From: Glossina fuscipes
Lineage: Eukaryota > Arthropoda > Insecta > Diptera > Glossinidae
Direction: 5' to 3'
Length of the DNA stretch: 64,000 bases
NCBI RefSeq assembly: GCF_014805625.2
Contig: NW_023998433.1
Coordinates: 3,361,647-3,425,646 of the forward strand
The notes under the pieces were generated by a model, which was given only the letters and a program-made list of their open reading frames with translations, searched no databases and was not told where the DNA came from. Positions 38,373-50,412 of the stretch are shown piece after piece. Each line of letters begins with the position of its first letter. The stretch's first letter is position 1. The position numbers were made by a program, and so were the translations under genes.

Positions 38373-38426
38373 GAAGTTAGCCCACTGTACCTGCGTTTTG
38401 TCTTTGACAAAATGTGGGCTATCTTC
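38373..38426. other. Nested stem-loop
   Basis: GAAG-TT-AGCCCAC on the left pairs with GTGGGCT-AT-CTTC on the right. Inside, TTTTGTC and GACAAAA close a 3-nt loop. The total is 18 paired positions in 54 nt, with a 10-nt bulge on one side. The function is unknown. Confidence 0.5.
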
Positions 38427-38656
38427 ACACTTCGGTTCGTGTCGTTGCTAAGGTAATTTATAGTTGAATGCTTTAAAATGATTAGAAAAACGAAACAAAA
38501 ATAGAAATACAAGCATAAATAAAATAAGAAATTATACGGAAATTAAAAAAAAAAAAAAATTTTCTTGTATTTACCATATAAAGCGTGTATATTGTTGGCG
38601 AAAAGTTACAATACATAATGTGTGCATAAAAAACTTTAATGATATTTCCCTATCGC

Positions 38657-38713
38657 AGATTTTTGATATGTTTTAAAGGACGCTAAAACCTATCAGAAAA
38701 ATCTAATTTCATC
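38657..38713 (+). repeat. Short dispersed repeat, partner at 22.5 kb
   Basis: Shares GCTAAAACCTATCAGAAAAA and flanking ATTTTTGATATG and AATTTCAT with the minus strand of 22515-22573. Confidence 0.55.
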
Positions 38714-41700
38714 ACCTCGAAATTCGCCAAAAACCGGTCTGCTCCGTATACACAAGACCGTAAAGGCAAAATGTTGCAATAATGTTGCTAATGAAATATT
38801 TGAACTTATATACATAATGTTCTTGTTTCACTTGCTAATGAAATGTATTATAATTAAAGTAGTTTTATAATTACGCTAAACAAATAAAGCTAAAAATATA
38901 ATGCTAAGTTAAATACTTAATTGATGAACTTAAATTTTACGAATAGTACCGACAAAGTTCGTAGTATACGTTTTTAAACTAATTTCATTTGGATTATTTC
39001 TTTCCCGAATGAATCTCAAGATTGAAGTTAACTTGAGAGAAAATATTTCGCAAATAATTTCTTTAACCTACTCATTTTAATTCCCTTGACATGTGCATTT
39101 TGTATTTACAGAAACATCTATCTGACTGAAAGCATTTAATTCATCTCGATGTTCGAACAGTTTATGACCAATAAAAATCTAAAGTAATGTAACAATTGCC
39201 GTACATATGCCTCGAAAGTCCATATGTTTATGTGAATGTTGGCGGTATTATCGTATCATTCATTATTATATTGTGCAATACCAGAAATATATTATAACTT
39301 AACGGTTTAAAATTACAATGCAACAACACGTAAGTTATACAAAACAATAACAACAATATACTCAAAACACAGAAGTCGCTCTGTACGCACCTACTCGTGA
39401 AATTACAGAAATAAGGTAAATTTTACAGTTGGCATTGCATAACTAGATATTATTAATAAATACCATTGAAAGGTGACTAACGAGCCTTGTCTGGGCACAT
39501 ACCTTTTCGTCCACAGCAAACCAAAAAAATAAAATTACCTTTATCTTCTTAATAACACTTTCCTCAGCTAAAGCTATATTTTTAATAAAGAACTTTCAAT
39601 GCTTCACTAAGTTTCATTTGTCCTAAATTTAATTTTATCACAACCTGAAGAAGATAAATGTCAGACTTGAAGAGCATTTTGGTTTTTTTTACGTACTAAA
39701 AATATCGCACACATTGCTCGCAAGCTATTTTATGTGGTATACATGGTTAACAACGTTTAACAAAGTCACTGTTCGCACTTTCGCTAGGTTGAACGTAAAA
39801 AAAATTATCACTACCCTAATTAACTAAAAACCCTAAATATTATTTATTGTAAATCCACAGATCTGCATAGAAATTTCTTGCGGCTTTGTATAAAATTATT
39901 TACAATTAGACAATTATTTTGACTGCTACGGTAAAAATTTGTATTTCTCCCACAAAGAACCGGAAAGGAAAAGGAATTCTGTTGATGTGTCTCGTCTATA
40001 CCTGCATTTGTATGTATGTTTGGATATGCCGTTGTTTTTGCGTGTGTATCCGCTCATAGAAAAAAACGTGTAGAACTTTGAGAGAAATTTAAAAGAGGAT
40101 AGTGTAGGGATGCAAAGTAATTTGTAACGAATGTTTTCCAGTGTTTCCATTTTCTACATCATACTTGCAATAAGCACACACATCAATGAACCCAAATGCA
40201 TACACATTTATCCATACATGCTCATATAAATTTATGCAAATATATTATGCAAACGGAAAAAGAGAATATAAAAGCAATACAAGAAGAAGATGAAATCAGC
40301 AATTACAAAAAGAGGGTTTTGGTTACTTAAAAAACTTGAATTGAGGTTGATTCGACTGGTTGACTGTTTGACTGGCTGATGAGACTAAAGTTGAGTGTTT
40401 CGTTTTTCTTCCTTTTTTCTTTTGTTTCTCTCCAGCAGAAACAAAACTTTATGACTTTTAGAAGGAAAATATTATGAAATTTTTAAATGAAAATATGGAC
40501 GCAGATGACGCATATGCATAATATATAAATACATATAAAGCTATATTTATATAATTGTATACATTTATATATATAAACATTTATGCATATATAGGCATCA
40601 CACTCGAAGATGTGCACATTGGATGCAGATGTAGAACACAACAGTCTCTTACTTTCAAAATGCTTTTCTTAGCTGTTCCCGAATATAAGCCTTACATAAG
40701 CATTATTTCTTGAACTTAAACTTTAAACTTTTAGCATTAGTAAACCTTAACTATATTCTTATGCATATATGTCTAAATATAAATATATAAACAAATATAT
40801 GTGTATATATATACATATATATGCATAGATACACTGCACGCCTGTAGACTCGTATATTTTTGCTTGCAACACACTTGACTTAAGCAATTAATCATTTTGA
40901 CTTTTAATCTAACTTTCGTGTCTTTTATTATTTATTATCTTAAACAAAAATAATTAGGCTTTTTTCTGGCTGCTCGTGTCTAACAGTAGCATTGTTTAGG
41001 TTGTCTTACCGTATTTAGCTTTACATTTCCAGACGATTTCCTAATTTAGGTTACTTAATTAACATTTAAGTCTATTTAATCGTCTTATTAATTTAGGATT
41101 TTAACTGCAGGAGTAATGCAACTACAGCTGGCACAGCAAACATAACGGGTACAACATGAGCAACAACAAAATTTCCTATCGGTTTTTTGGTATTAATTCA
41201 AGTATCCTGGGTTTGTCGGCTTTTATCACCACAATCAGTATTAAAACAAATACCTTTAACAGGTAGACGACAACCGCAGCGAAACAATCAGTTCAGCTTA
41301 AAAGTACTGAAATTCTTCAAGGCTCGTAAATAATTAAATATTTTCCAGGCTGTATTATTTTCAGTTCATGAAAAAAGAACTTAAAAAAGCTTTTCATTAT
41401 CGATGCTTATATACGCGGTATATAAATATAATTCTATACGTGGAAGCCAGAAGACACTTTATTAGATTTTAATATATGTTTTAAATTACCCAGCAGATAA
41501 GAACAGATAATGTTTTTCTTAAAATAACGGTTAGTGTTACAGGAAAAAATATTTTTTATTTTTTTTTTTTACATGTTATAACAGTAGTTTTTTTTGCATG
41601 TTTTGCATGTATAGTATAGTTCGAAAAAAGGTGAAAAATTGATTTAAAAGTAAATAAAGATTTGTGTGTTTATGAACAAACTCAGCCTATTTTTCGGAGA

Positions 41701-41839
41701 TAGTATTACGGCCAATACCTGGGAATAAAGGCATATTAAGCTTGTGTGAATATAAGTAACACCTACAACCGAAATGTTGTACAAATCAATTCAAAATCGT
41801 TCTCTGAATCGAAATAATCATGTTCTACAACTAGTCCTT

Positions 41840-42400
41840 CTAGGTTGATTGTGTTTATGTGGCGTTGTGCTGCGTCTTGTGTTTTGAAGTGTTCGCCAAA
41901 CCCTTTTTGTTTGATTCTAAGAATTTATTACGACGAAGAGCCGACAACTCGCGGGGTCTACACAAGCCAATATCTAAGATATCCACATTTTGCAGAGGCA
42001 ACTCTGTCCCAGTATCTAATGCTCCATATTGTGAGGTTTTATAAATCTTTTTACTTTTCATTATCCTGCGCCATATTTCCATTAGCTAGTTGATTCTCCC
42101 ACTGTTCATTGTGGTATCAACCCTCAAATTGGGTCTCTTTAACGCCATGGAAGTCTTCTTAACGCCTTGCATTGTCTTCAACATCCGAATGGCTAGATAC
42201 CTGTGGGAGAAGTGCTTAATGACTTTTTCCGAGTTAATTCAGAGTATGAAGACTTACCAATACAATGTATGTTATTGCATTCCCTTCTAGGGCTTTTAAA
42301 GCAAGCTGGCAGTCGAAATAAATGCAGATGTGTTGTCTCTTGCATTGCCTTCTTGAAGATTCCGAGTATCCACTCTTCTAGCTAATGGTTAATTTTAATA
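41840..42400 (-). pseudogene. LINE ORF2 relic with RNase H segment
   Basis: On the minus strand, about 42237-42350 translates as HICIYFDCQLALKALEGN followed by ITYIVLVSLHTLN and a stop. It matches the RNase H region of arthropod non-LTR elements (the form I-SDSQAALKAL followed by ...L...LN.L). The catalytic Asp of the SDSQ motif is present as FDCQ. The frame downstream to about 41855 is open but not recognised. Stops and frame changes show that it is dead. The clade is not determined. Confidence 0.5.
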
Positions 42401-43107
42401 CTGTCGATTCTAATAGCTAGCCAAAGACGTCTCGTAGGCAACTCTGCGTTTTATTAGGGATTTTTCTGAAAGGAATTAATAATAATAATAATATACTATA
42501 TATATAATAAATTCATCCACTGATAATACAACTTAATTTTGAGTTTAAAGCGCGTTCGTACAATAAGCGCTTTTGTTATTTAAAGAATTTGCGGAATTTT
42601 GAATTTTCCTTTTTTGTTAACCTCAATTGTACTCTTGCTGCAAATCCCACAAGTTTAAAGCAAATATATTTTAAAATGTTCGAACTTTTTCCCCAACATT
42701 TGTTATTCTACATTTTATAATCACATTAAGTCATATCACGTCCATCTTGCAACTACATTTTATAATCATATTTAAATCATATCACGTCCATTTTGCAACT
42801 TTATGTATGCATTTAGATCAAGAGGGCTTTCCGAAAATAGATTTTATAAAAAACTAGTTGGTCTTTAAAGTGACTAAACACTTTGGGAATGTTCTCTATA
42901 TGTGTAACACGATAACGATCAGAAAGAAGTGGGGAAAAAGAAGGAGATAAGGAGATGTTAGCCGCAGCGTATTAGGTGTGTGTCCAACAGGCAACAGGTT
43001 ACTCCTTTACCGATTAAGCATAAAATTCAATTTTCAAATTAATGGTCTCTTAATGTGAGAATTTCTCTCTATCAACATTCAATATTCAAGAGGGACTAAA
43101 TAAGTAT
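42401..43107. other. Gene-free stretch with a tandem duplication
   Basis: AT-rich DNA with an AAT tract near 42478 and the 45-bp duplication at 42709-42799. Confidence 0.5.
42709..42799. repeat. Tandem duplication of a 45-bp unit
   Basis: Two adjacent units share TACATTTTATAATCA and CATATCACGTCCAT followed by TTGCAAC. They differ at a few positions and by one inserted base. Confidence 0.85.
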
Positions 43108-43392
43108 ATAATTTATTTATTTGTTTATTTCACTTATACTAGAAACTCAACTAAACAAATAACAGTCGAGTTCAATTGGCTCTTAATGCAAAACTTATAT
43201 TAACTAATAATAAAATTTAGTATAAGTATAATAAAACAAATAAGAAGAAAAAAAAAAAAAATAAATAAAAAGAAAAAAAAAAAAAAGCATGTATACTATC
43301 AGCATAGGGGCACACTTACAACCGGTACAGCACCAAATTGCAAATGAGCCCCTGAGCCATCGCAAACATGCATAAGCCTGGCAACCGACAAT
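43108..43392 (-). repeat. Dispersed repeat, LINE 3' end or SINE, copy 2
   Basis: Reverse-orientation partner of 5430-5682. It carries the same head (TATGCATGTTTGCGATGGCT), CTGTACCGG middle, TTGAACTCGACTG block and AAAT-type tail (minus strand, about 43130-43108). An expanded A-rich tract at about 43240-43286 (T-rich on the minus strand) makes it longer than copy 1. Confidence 0.65.
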
Positions 43393-44344
43393 AAATTTTC
43401 AATAATTCATTTTCGAAACGTAACGACTTTTTAAGGATAAAAGCTAGTTTAAATACGACATTGGTAAATCGCGCGTATTAAGCAATGTTGCTTTAATGGA
43501 CTTTAAAGAGTCCGATAACGAGCAGAAAAATAAAATCCAAGTTTTACAATCGGCGTATAAATAGTAACGAAAATGTAGACAGAAAGGCTAACCATTCCAT
43601 AGCACCACAAATAATAACAATAAACCCAACATTGAACTGTGAAATATAAATTTAAAGAAACTTTACGCCGCATAAGGTCTACAAGAATTTATATCGTCTT
43701 CATATGTAGGAAGAAGCGAAATTCTCCCTTTTATTTTCAGTGCCAGTTTTCTAAACTGGTTTGTTTGCCTAATAATTTAGGCATTTTATGACGTGCCGTA
43801 ATTTAACTGACACAAATTTTGTCTAGCGTTAAGATTTCTATTTTAAGATTGCATTTTCATTTTCATTAGGGTTTATGCATATATACGGTAATATGAGCGC
43901 TTATAAAGAGCTCTGCGCAAACACGTGTGCATATGTAAATGCAAAACCTAAATGAGGTTAATGAAATTAAAAAAAAGCAAACACTCTCAACATATTTTTA
44001 TTTAATTTACACATGCACAGAACTACTTTTGTTAATAGAACTTTAAAATTAATTTAAGAAATATAAAATCTGTTCCAAGTTACAAAGTTGTAGAACCATA
44101 TATACATATAAAATTTGTCGGGTGTCTTAATTGATTATTGATATTATTCTTTATTTATCTTTACGTATGCGTAAATTATGGGTTAACGGGAGAGGTTTGC
44201 AATATTTTACTATCTACAGGTAATTTGAATAGTAACACCAAGGCAAGTATGAAGAGTGCATCATGAAAAATATTATTACTTAGCGTGCCTCTCGCGGGGT
44301 GGACGACTATTAAAATATCTTGCATTTGTTGCTTGCGAACTGCG
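43393..44344. other. Gene-free stretch
   Basis: AT-rich DNA. Nothing recognised. Confidence 0.5.
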
Positions 44345-44632
44345 CGAAAGAACGGAAAGAATGAATAAACTACATTTAGGATATGACATTTAATATGAAT
44401 GCGACACGTCCGTTATTTGTAGAAACATATGTGACAAGTTGGAAAATTATAGATATTCGGACAATTTCAATCTCAAAGAAGATCCTCGATCTAGCCGATA
44501 ATGATATATTTGGCGGTTTTTGTTAGAGGATAATCCACATATAGCCATTCTGCAATTACAACTGAACTCCGCATCCACTATTGGACTGGTGAAGAGCACA
44601 TCACACATCTTAAAATTCAAATGTTTTATTTA
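44345..44632 (+). pseudogene. mariner N-terminal relic
   Basis: Translation gives NFNLKEDPRSSR then a stop (44463-44501), and after a frame change FLLEDNPHIAILQLQLN, SASTIG and HILKFKCF (44508-44632). In intact mariners this order corresponds to the F(N/D)LKD-PRSGRP linker, then LLE.NP...T.ELA..L, then the S..T(I/V)..HL..LGK region before the W-PH motif. Upstream frames are too decayed to assign with confidence, and the catalytic domain is missing. It is more diverged than the element at 2.4 kb. Confidence 0.55.
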
Positions 44633-44639
44633 ATAAATA

Positions 44640-46130
44640 ACGGTACTTTCCTGCCAGCGTAATGTATATCAGCGATAAGGGATAAGAATTCGTTGTTTCC
44701 ATTTACTTGATTTCTAATCTACAGTAGTAGGATATTTGTCCGTTCAAATCTTCGCTGTCTAGGTTAACGTTATCATTAATTATAAGGCTCCCGTGGATAC
44801 TTTTGAATTAGAAACTTTTTGATACCGCTATGAATATATATGCCGATTTCAGCAGACAGACGGTAGATTGTATGTATATCATATATGTTCAAAATTTATA
44901 TACAAGTGTAAAATTTCCAAGGAGTTTATCATTTGAAAAAAACTCACGGAAAAACTTTAAACACGTAATTAATTATAAAATACAAAGTTCTAATCATTTA
45001 CAATCTCAATGGTATTACGTAAGCTAGATATGCTTCAAAATCTCTTATAATTGAAGGCTATTTTCTAAATATGAAAAACTAATGTACAGTTTTACAATAT
45101 AAATTTAAATTAATAATAATGCAGTCACTTATGTGCAATATTTTGTGTTCATAAGTAAATACATATTATTGCGGAATAATAACGTTTCTTAACAATTCGT
45201 TGTTAATTTAACAATAGTAAAATAGTTTGTGGATTCTTTAAACTTTTAATGTTGTTGCAAATTTTAATTAAAAACTGAAACAGCTGGTAAGCGCAATTTA
45301 AAGATTTGCATAAAAAATTTTTAGGAATTTTATAAATTCACTCTAGCAATTCATTAACCTATAAAGTCGATTTTTCAACAACCAATTGGATTAGGGAAAA
45401 AATGCATGCCGTTTAAGGTCACAGGATAGTCTTAGCAACCCTACCCATTTCAGACCGTAATTGGACGCGACTAAGATTAGATAGACAATTAAAACAAAAT
45501 TCCAACATTCAGTAATCCAACCAAAACCAACTGCTTATTAAAAAGTGTACCTATTTCGATTGAGCTTAGCGGAATTTTAAAAAAATCGATAGCGTTTGTG
45601 ACGAAGACGATTCAACAAAACCATCATCAAGCAAGGAATTTTTTTTACCAGCAGCGACCACACGTCAATAAAATCGACGAATTTCTTTAAAATATATCGA
45701 AGCACTAGCACATTTCATCTCCTCACGCTGCAGCGGAACTAAACATTGACCAAAACAATTATAAGGTTGGATACTAAAAAAAATCTTTATATTTCAGTAT
45801 CATATGAATTCAGACCGAAGTATTACATCATGTTACGAATTAAGTTATATTCCTATATATATAGATAATAACAGAACGATAAAGGCGTTTACTACACTAC
45901 TTGTAAAACTCTGCTTATGTGTCAATTGATGTGAGACGTTTGGTGGATGCGACTTACAGTGCATAGCAGATATTGATTTTCAACTCGATAAAAACATTAT
46001 CGAGGATCGCCTAAAATCTAACTGCAAGCACACTTTTGTATGCAAGCACTGATCTGGTTACACTTGTATTAGTTTAAGTACTAGCACAATAAAACTAACT
46101 TACAGAAACCAAAGCAGCACGACAACGAAC
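44640..46130. other. Gene-free stretch
   Basis: AT-rich DNA. Nothing recognised. Confidence 0.45.
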
Positions 46131-46133
46131 TCG

Positions 46134-46197
46134 TATAAAAGGACAGCGCAAATATTGATCGTTCTGTAGTTTTGCTTTAACAGTCAATGAGGTAAGT
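46134..46197 (+). promoter_or_regulatory. Candidate TATA core promoter with adjacent ATG and splice donor
   Basis: A strong TATA box (GTATAAAAGG, TATA at 46134-46141) is followed 46 bp later by ATGAG directly joined to GTAAGTA (46187-46197), a perfect 5' splice-site consensus. Many insect secreted or cuticular protein genes have a first coding exon that ends within codon 2 in just this way. I cannot find a convincing second exon. Acceptor-like sequences occur near 46452 and 46494, but the joined frames are short and unknown. No initiator motif is evident at the expected distance. It could equally be a chance match or a retrotransposon leader. Confidence 0.3.
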
Positions 46198-46199
46198 AC

Positions 46200-48565
46200 G
46201 AAATACTCTGAGGTTTTGGTAGGAAAACGACTGACAGGGCCAACGGACAATGAATTAGCCTATCTGAGGGCGGCAGAAACAACTAGGCCAGCATCCATAG
46301 GAATCTCTTAAATGGATAGGAAGTACCTAGGCTATTGCCAAGCAAGAATTCAGATTAATAGACACTTGTAGTTCGCCACTTTAGGGTCTTCTTAGAGTAG
46401 GCTACAACTTCCTTGAGAAACAGGCTAGAAGGCAAGGGCTCCCTTAATTCAGGAAATTGCCATTATCACTGCTGAAAAACAATATTCTTTTCCAGAGTAA
46501 GTAAACATAGCGAAATTTCATATTCGATTAGCAAAACGAGTAGTGACATCCCGTTTGGGCACACCTGCCGTACTAGTTTTCTTTCCTTGGATTTTTATTC
46601 CTTATCCTGCGATATTATACTTGACATAATTTTAGATATGATCCAGATATTTCCCAAGACCAACTGATAGTTTCGATGGGCGTATTGTCTCATCCAAGTT
46701 TAACGATTTGATATTATGATTGCGGGGGTCACAGATTTTTCGCCCGTATATATAAAATTTTCTTATCTGTTTTTTTTCAAGTTCTTTAAACCGAGTTAAC
46801 AGCTTCGTCAAGCTTCTGGTCAACATTTGAAAACAATATAACAATACCTTGGCTACTTTAGAACTGCTTATCAGCGATTCATTCTCTTTATGAAATTATG
46901 CCTGCGGGTATGATATATGAAGTTAGTTTCCGAATTTTGTAAGAACAGAAAGGCGAATGATTAAGGAGCAGTAGAAGCAAGGATAGTTTGGAAAAAGAAT
47001 AGGCGCACTTGCAGATGAGTAAATAGAGGAATAAACGGAAAGATAGTTGTCTACATATAAACAATGTACCGTGTGCCGGCAGAGGAGCGGAAAAAGAAGA
47101 TATTTGCAATGAAACTTGCAATAAAAAAAAGGAAAAAACTTCGCCTTGGTCATTGAATTTAAGCAAAAATAACATACGTGTACATCCTATGCTTGTGTAA
47201 ATAAAATAAGGAATCAATGCACGAAAAAAGAGAATCAAATTACATTTGCAATTTAAAATAGTGGAAATGAATCAGACATCGGGCAAACGTTATTAGCGCA
47301 GCATACAATCAAACAGGCAACCAACCAAACGACCTATATGCTCACCCATTGCACACGCACACAGTCACTTATATTCACATAAATTCAGTTAGCAGTTCTC
47401 AATGTGTATACAATATATATAGATGCACGCAGTGAAATATATGTGCATTTGTAAATATATGTGTGAATGTATATGCATTTCTGTATTTGGCAACTGTCAG
47501 TTGCGATAAAATATTGCCAAATCTATGTTCTTCGTGAAAAGTAGTTTTCTATACATTGTACGTATTGTGTGTTGGTGTAACTTCCGTTTCATATATAAAC
47601 TTGCATTGCTCTATCGTTTTTGCTGTTGTTGTTATTGTATTTTCATAATGCGTATTGACAAGTTTGTTTTTAATTTAGTACAATGTATAAACAAAAAAAT
47701 CTAAAAAAAGTTTTTATTGAATATACCTTTAAATAAGTTGTTATAAATCGAACTAAAAAAAAAATAATAATAATTCTTTATTTCAAAATTGAGAACTAAT
47801 TGCTTTATTCGATTTGCTTTAAAGCTCTCAACATTGAACGCATATTTGACAATACATTGCCATTCTTGTTCTTCGTTTTTGCATTCGCAGTAAGAAAGTA
47901 ATTCTTGTATCAATTCCAATAAAATATATGACAAGAATAAAATATTGTTAATCAACATTGCAATAAAGTTATCTATAGTGGCTATCGTATAGGACTGTAG
48001 TTATACCGGCAATCACAAGGATTATACAAATCCTGGCCAATATTGATTACTCTCGCATTCTTCGTCAAACGTCAAGAAGCCTTAAGGGGTGCTGTAAAGT
48101 GGAAATCAGTTCAGTTCAAATCTTGAATTGATCACTCCGTACACATACACCTTCAGAATGGATAATAAAATGTTTACTCCAAATTCAATGCCTTATTCGG
48201 ATTGAAATGTGCAATGTCTTGTATACTACAATTGTCAAACTGTCCTCAAATCTTTGATTAATATTTTGTAAAATTTATTTCAATAGAATCATGTGCATTA
48301 GACTAGTTATTCGTCGCGCCGTTGCAATACGTACCGTAACGGCCAGGTAGACAAATTCGCAAGATTGGGCAGCTTTCTACCAGATTGTAACATACTATCG
48401 AGAGTTATTTACGAACAAACGATAAATAAGGATAAATAACTACTCGCACACGCTAATCGGTGCTTTGATGCGATACCTTTCGAGCTTATCCTTAGGAAAT
48501 GGCTTGATTTCTACCATTTGCCATGCATGGACTGATAGAGTGGGTGGGCAATAATTAAATATTTA
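46200..48565. other. Gene-free stretch
   Basis: No supported gene. The two overlapping minus frames at 46.9-47.24 kb are Leu/Phe/Ser-rich, unrecognised and lie opposite a purine-rich strand. AT-rich elsewhere. Confidence 0.45.
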
Positions 48566-48569
48566 TATT

Positions 48570-49060
48570 GTTATGAAATTCTATTTTATAAGATACAGTC
48601 CGTATCACTCGATCGCGGATATTTTGATCAAGAGAAATACACTTCAAAGTTCTTTTATTTACAGTTATATTTCTTTAAATGTAGGATTATTTACAAATTA
48701 TTTTTGGCAATACTTTCGACTGCTTAACTCAAATATTCTTTTTCTACTCTAATGTCTTTCACAAATATTCTATTTATATACATTTTTGCTATCATATTAC
48801 TAGTGCCTAATTTTATGACTTGATTCTTTATTCATTAACCTGCTTTTGTTGGTAACCGTTTTCATCGGCCTGCAGCTGCATGACGCGCCTGCGGATATGC
48901 ACTTTGTTCTTACCTGTCTGCTTTTCCGCTAATCGCTTTCATCGGTCGGCAGCTGCATGACGCCTCGCAAATGTACATTTGAATTCTTTTCTCTTTAAGG
49001 TATTTATTCTTTTAGAAAATGCCTTAGCTGGAATCAACTAGATTTGGGATTTCCGTAACA
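48570..49060 (-). mobile_element. Solo LTR, family A, copy 2
   Basis: A 491-bp solo LTR, TGTTATGAAATTC to TTTCCGTAACA, flanked by ATAT at 48566-48569 and 49061-49064. It keeps two tandem units of about 70 bp, each with a (G/C)GCAGCTGCATGACGC core (around 48877 and 48950). It is in the same orientation as copy 1 and opposite to copy 3. No internal retrotransposon sequence is adjacent. Confidence 0.88.
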
Positions 49061-49064
49061 ATAT

Positions 49065-49870
49065 ATTGTAATGAACAAAAACCCATAAATTTTTACTTAT
49101 AGAAAGAGAGTTGCATTCACTTTACGCTTTGCTGAGGGCGTGCACTTTGATCAATTTGAACCATTTTTACTACTAAGCTGCGTGCAAAACCTTCCATTGT
49201 TTCCATTTATTCTGAAGTCGGTATATTTATTTTTGCCACCAGGAGAGTGTCAAAAACAAACATCACATAGACATATAGACACGCGGACGAACAAATATGG
49301 TTTAATCGATTCAGATTTCACGGTGATCGAGAACATATATAGTTTATAGGATCTCTGAAGCCTCCTTTGCGGCAACAAAAGGAGTATGCCTCCATCCTTT
49401 GGGGTTGTGTATAAAAATTGAACAAATTCATTTAATTTCAGAATAAAAGCCATACAAAGTGATACTTCGTAGGTCGAGTAACCGATTCTATTTTTTTGAA
49501 TAAGCGGCAATGGATTTACCTAAGATGCTGTGACTCGTGTACAGCTGAAGAAATGTTTTCGCAAGTCACCTTCTGGCAATTGGACTTGCTCAGCCAACGT
49601 CCAATTTATAGTAAATTTAGGGGTATGGCGACGAAAACATGCCACCAAATCCAATTTGTATTATTCATTTCGACTGGTAATTTGTTTTTACTTCACATAA
49701 CGCCTTTGCACGCCAAACGCCATGCCTTAAACGTCGTAAATAACTAATGTTTAATAAGCATTTTGAAATTGTATAAAACAAATTTTCCCCAAATTGATAG
49801 TGAATGTAACAAAAAAAACTACATATTTGTTTTTTGCCTTAAGTCACAACCTTTTCAACTTGAATAAAAT
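49065..49870. repeat. Gene-free stretch with a possible decayed dispersed repeat
   Basis: Around 49270-49375 the sequence reads CGCGGACGAACAAATATGG, then TTAATCGATTCAGATTTCAC and GATCGAGAACATATATAG. It resembles a phrase that recurs in dispersed repeats of fly genomes (GGACGGACATGG...GATCGACTC...GATCAAGAATATATATAC). Family and borders are unknown. The frame at 49.5-49.75 kb is not recognised. Confidence 0.35.
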
Positions 49871-49874
49871 ATAC

Positions 49875-50408
49875 TGTGAGGAGCCAAAGTCATCCCTCGT
49901 TTTGGCCTCACAGGTTCTTCGTGTCTGAGGGAGGAGTACTAGGCTAAATTAGGTTAAGAAATAGAATTAGGTAAAGGACTAGACGGACGACGGGAGATAG
50001 AGGAGTCCCAGTCAGAAACAGAAATTTTTGATTTGAATGTGGTATGATGGGAGCCGGAAAGGAGCTGGCTCCAAATAGTCCGTGTAGAGGGGCAGACTGA
50101 TCCGGTCGAGGAGGGTTATCAGAACAGAGGGAGATGAGAAAGAAGAATTAGTTAAGGGACGAGTTAGTTAAGTTTAGACTACGCGAGAGTTAAGTTCAGA
50201 CAACAGAGTAGTACGCTTAGAGCTGGCAAAACGAATAGCATTGTTGATACTAGTTGTAAGCGAAATTGAAAAACTAATAAATAAAGTGAAAGCTTCTGAA
50301 TTATAAAACATTTAAATAAAATATCAAAAATATAAAATTCTTGTAGTAGTACGAGGCTGGTGCCGTTAAGCTTACCCCAAAACCAAAGAATGGGCAGAAG
50401 CCGTCACA
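49875..50408 (+). mobile_element. Solo LTR, family C
   Basis: A 534-bp LTR with TG...CA ends (TGTGAGGAGCC on the left, AAGCCGTCACA on the right), flanked by a 4-bp ATAC target duplication (49871-49874 and 50409-50412). Two overlapping AATAAA signals at 50276-50285, about 120 bp from the right end, give plus orientation with a plausible U5. I see no TATA box. The left part is richer in G and purines than the surrounding DNA, which supports an inserted origin. It has no internal region and no second copy in the window. A 4- or 5-bp duplication fits Ty3/gypsy or BEL elements, and I cannot choose between them. Confidence 0.82.
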
Positions 50409-50412
50409 ATAC

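Larger units (their letters stand above)
37589..41835. other. Gene-free stretch
   Basis: AT-rich DNA with a nested stem-loop at 38373-38426 and a short repeat at 38657-38713. CATATA-rich patches lie around 40.5-40.85 kb. No gene is supported. Confidence 0.5.

Noticed and set aside
41855..42082. Minus-strand 75-codon frame, Lys-rich
   Set aside because: It follows the LINE RNase H relic and ends in Lys/Asn/Thr-rich sequence. I recognise no domain, so it is listed only as part of the relic.
46888..47238. Minus-strand 116-codon Leu/Phe/Ser-rich frame
   Set aside because: It is the complement of a purine-rich tract. The hydrophobicity is compositional and there is no ortholog-like motif.
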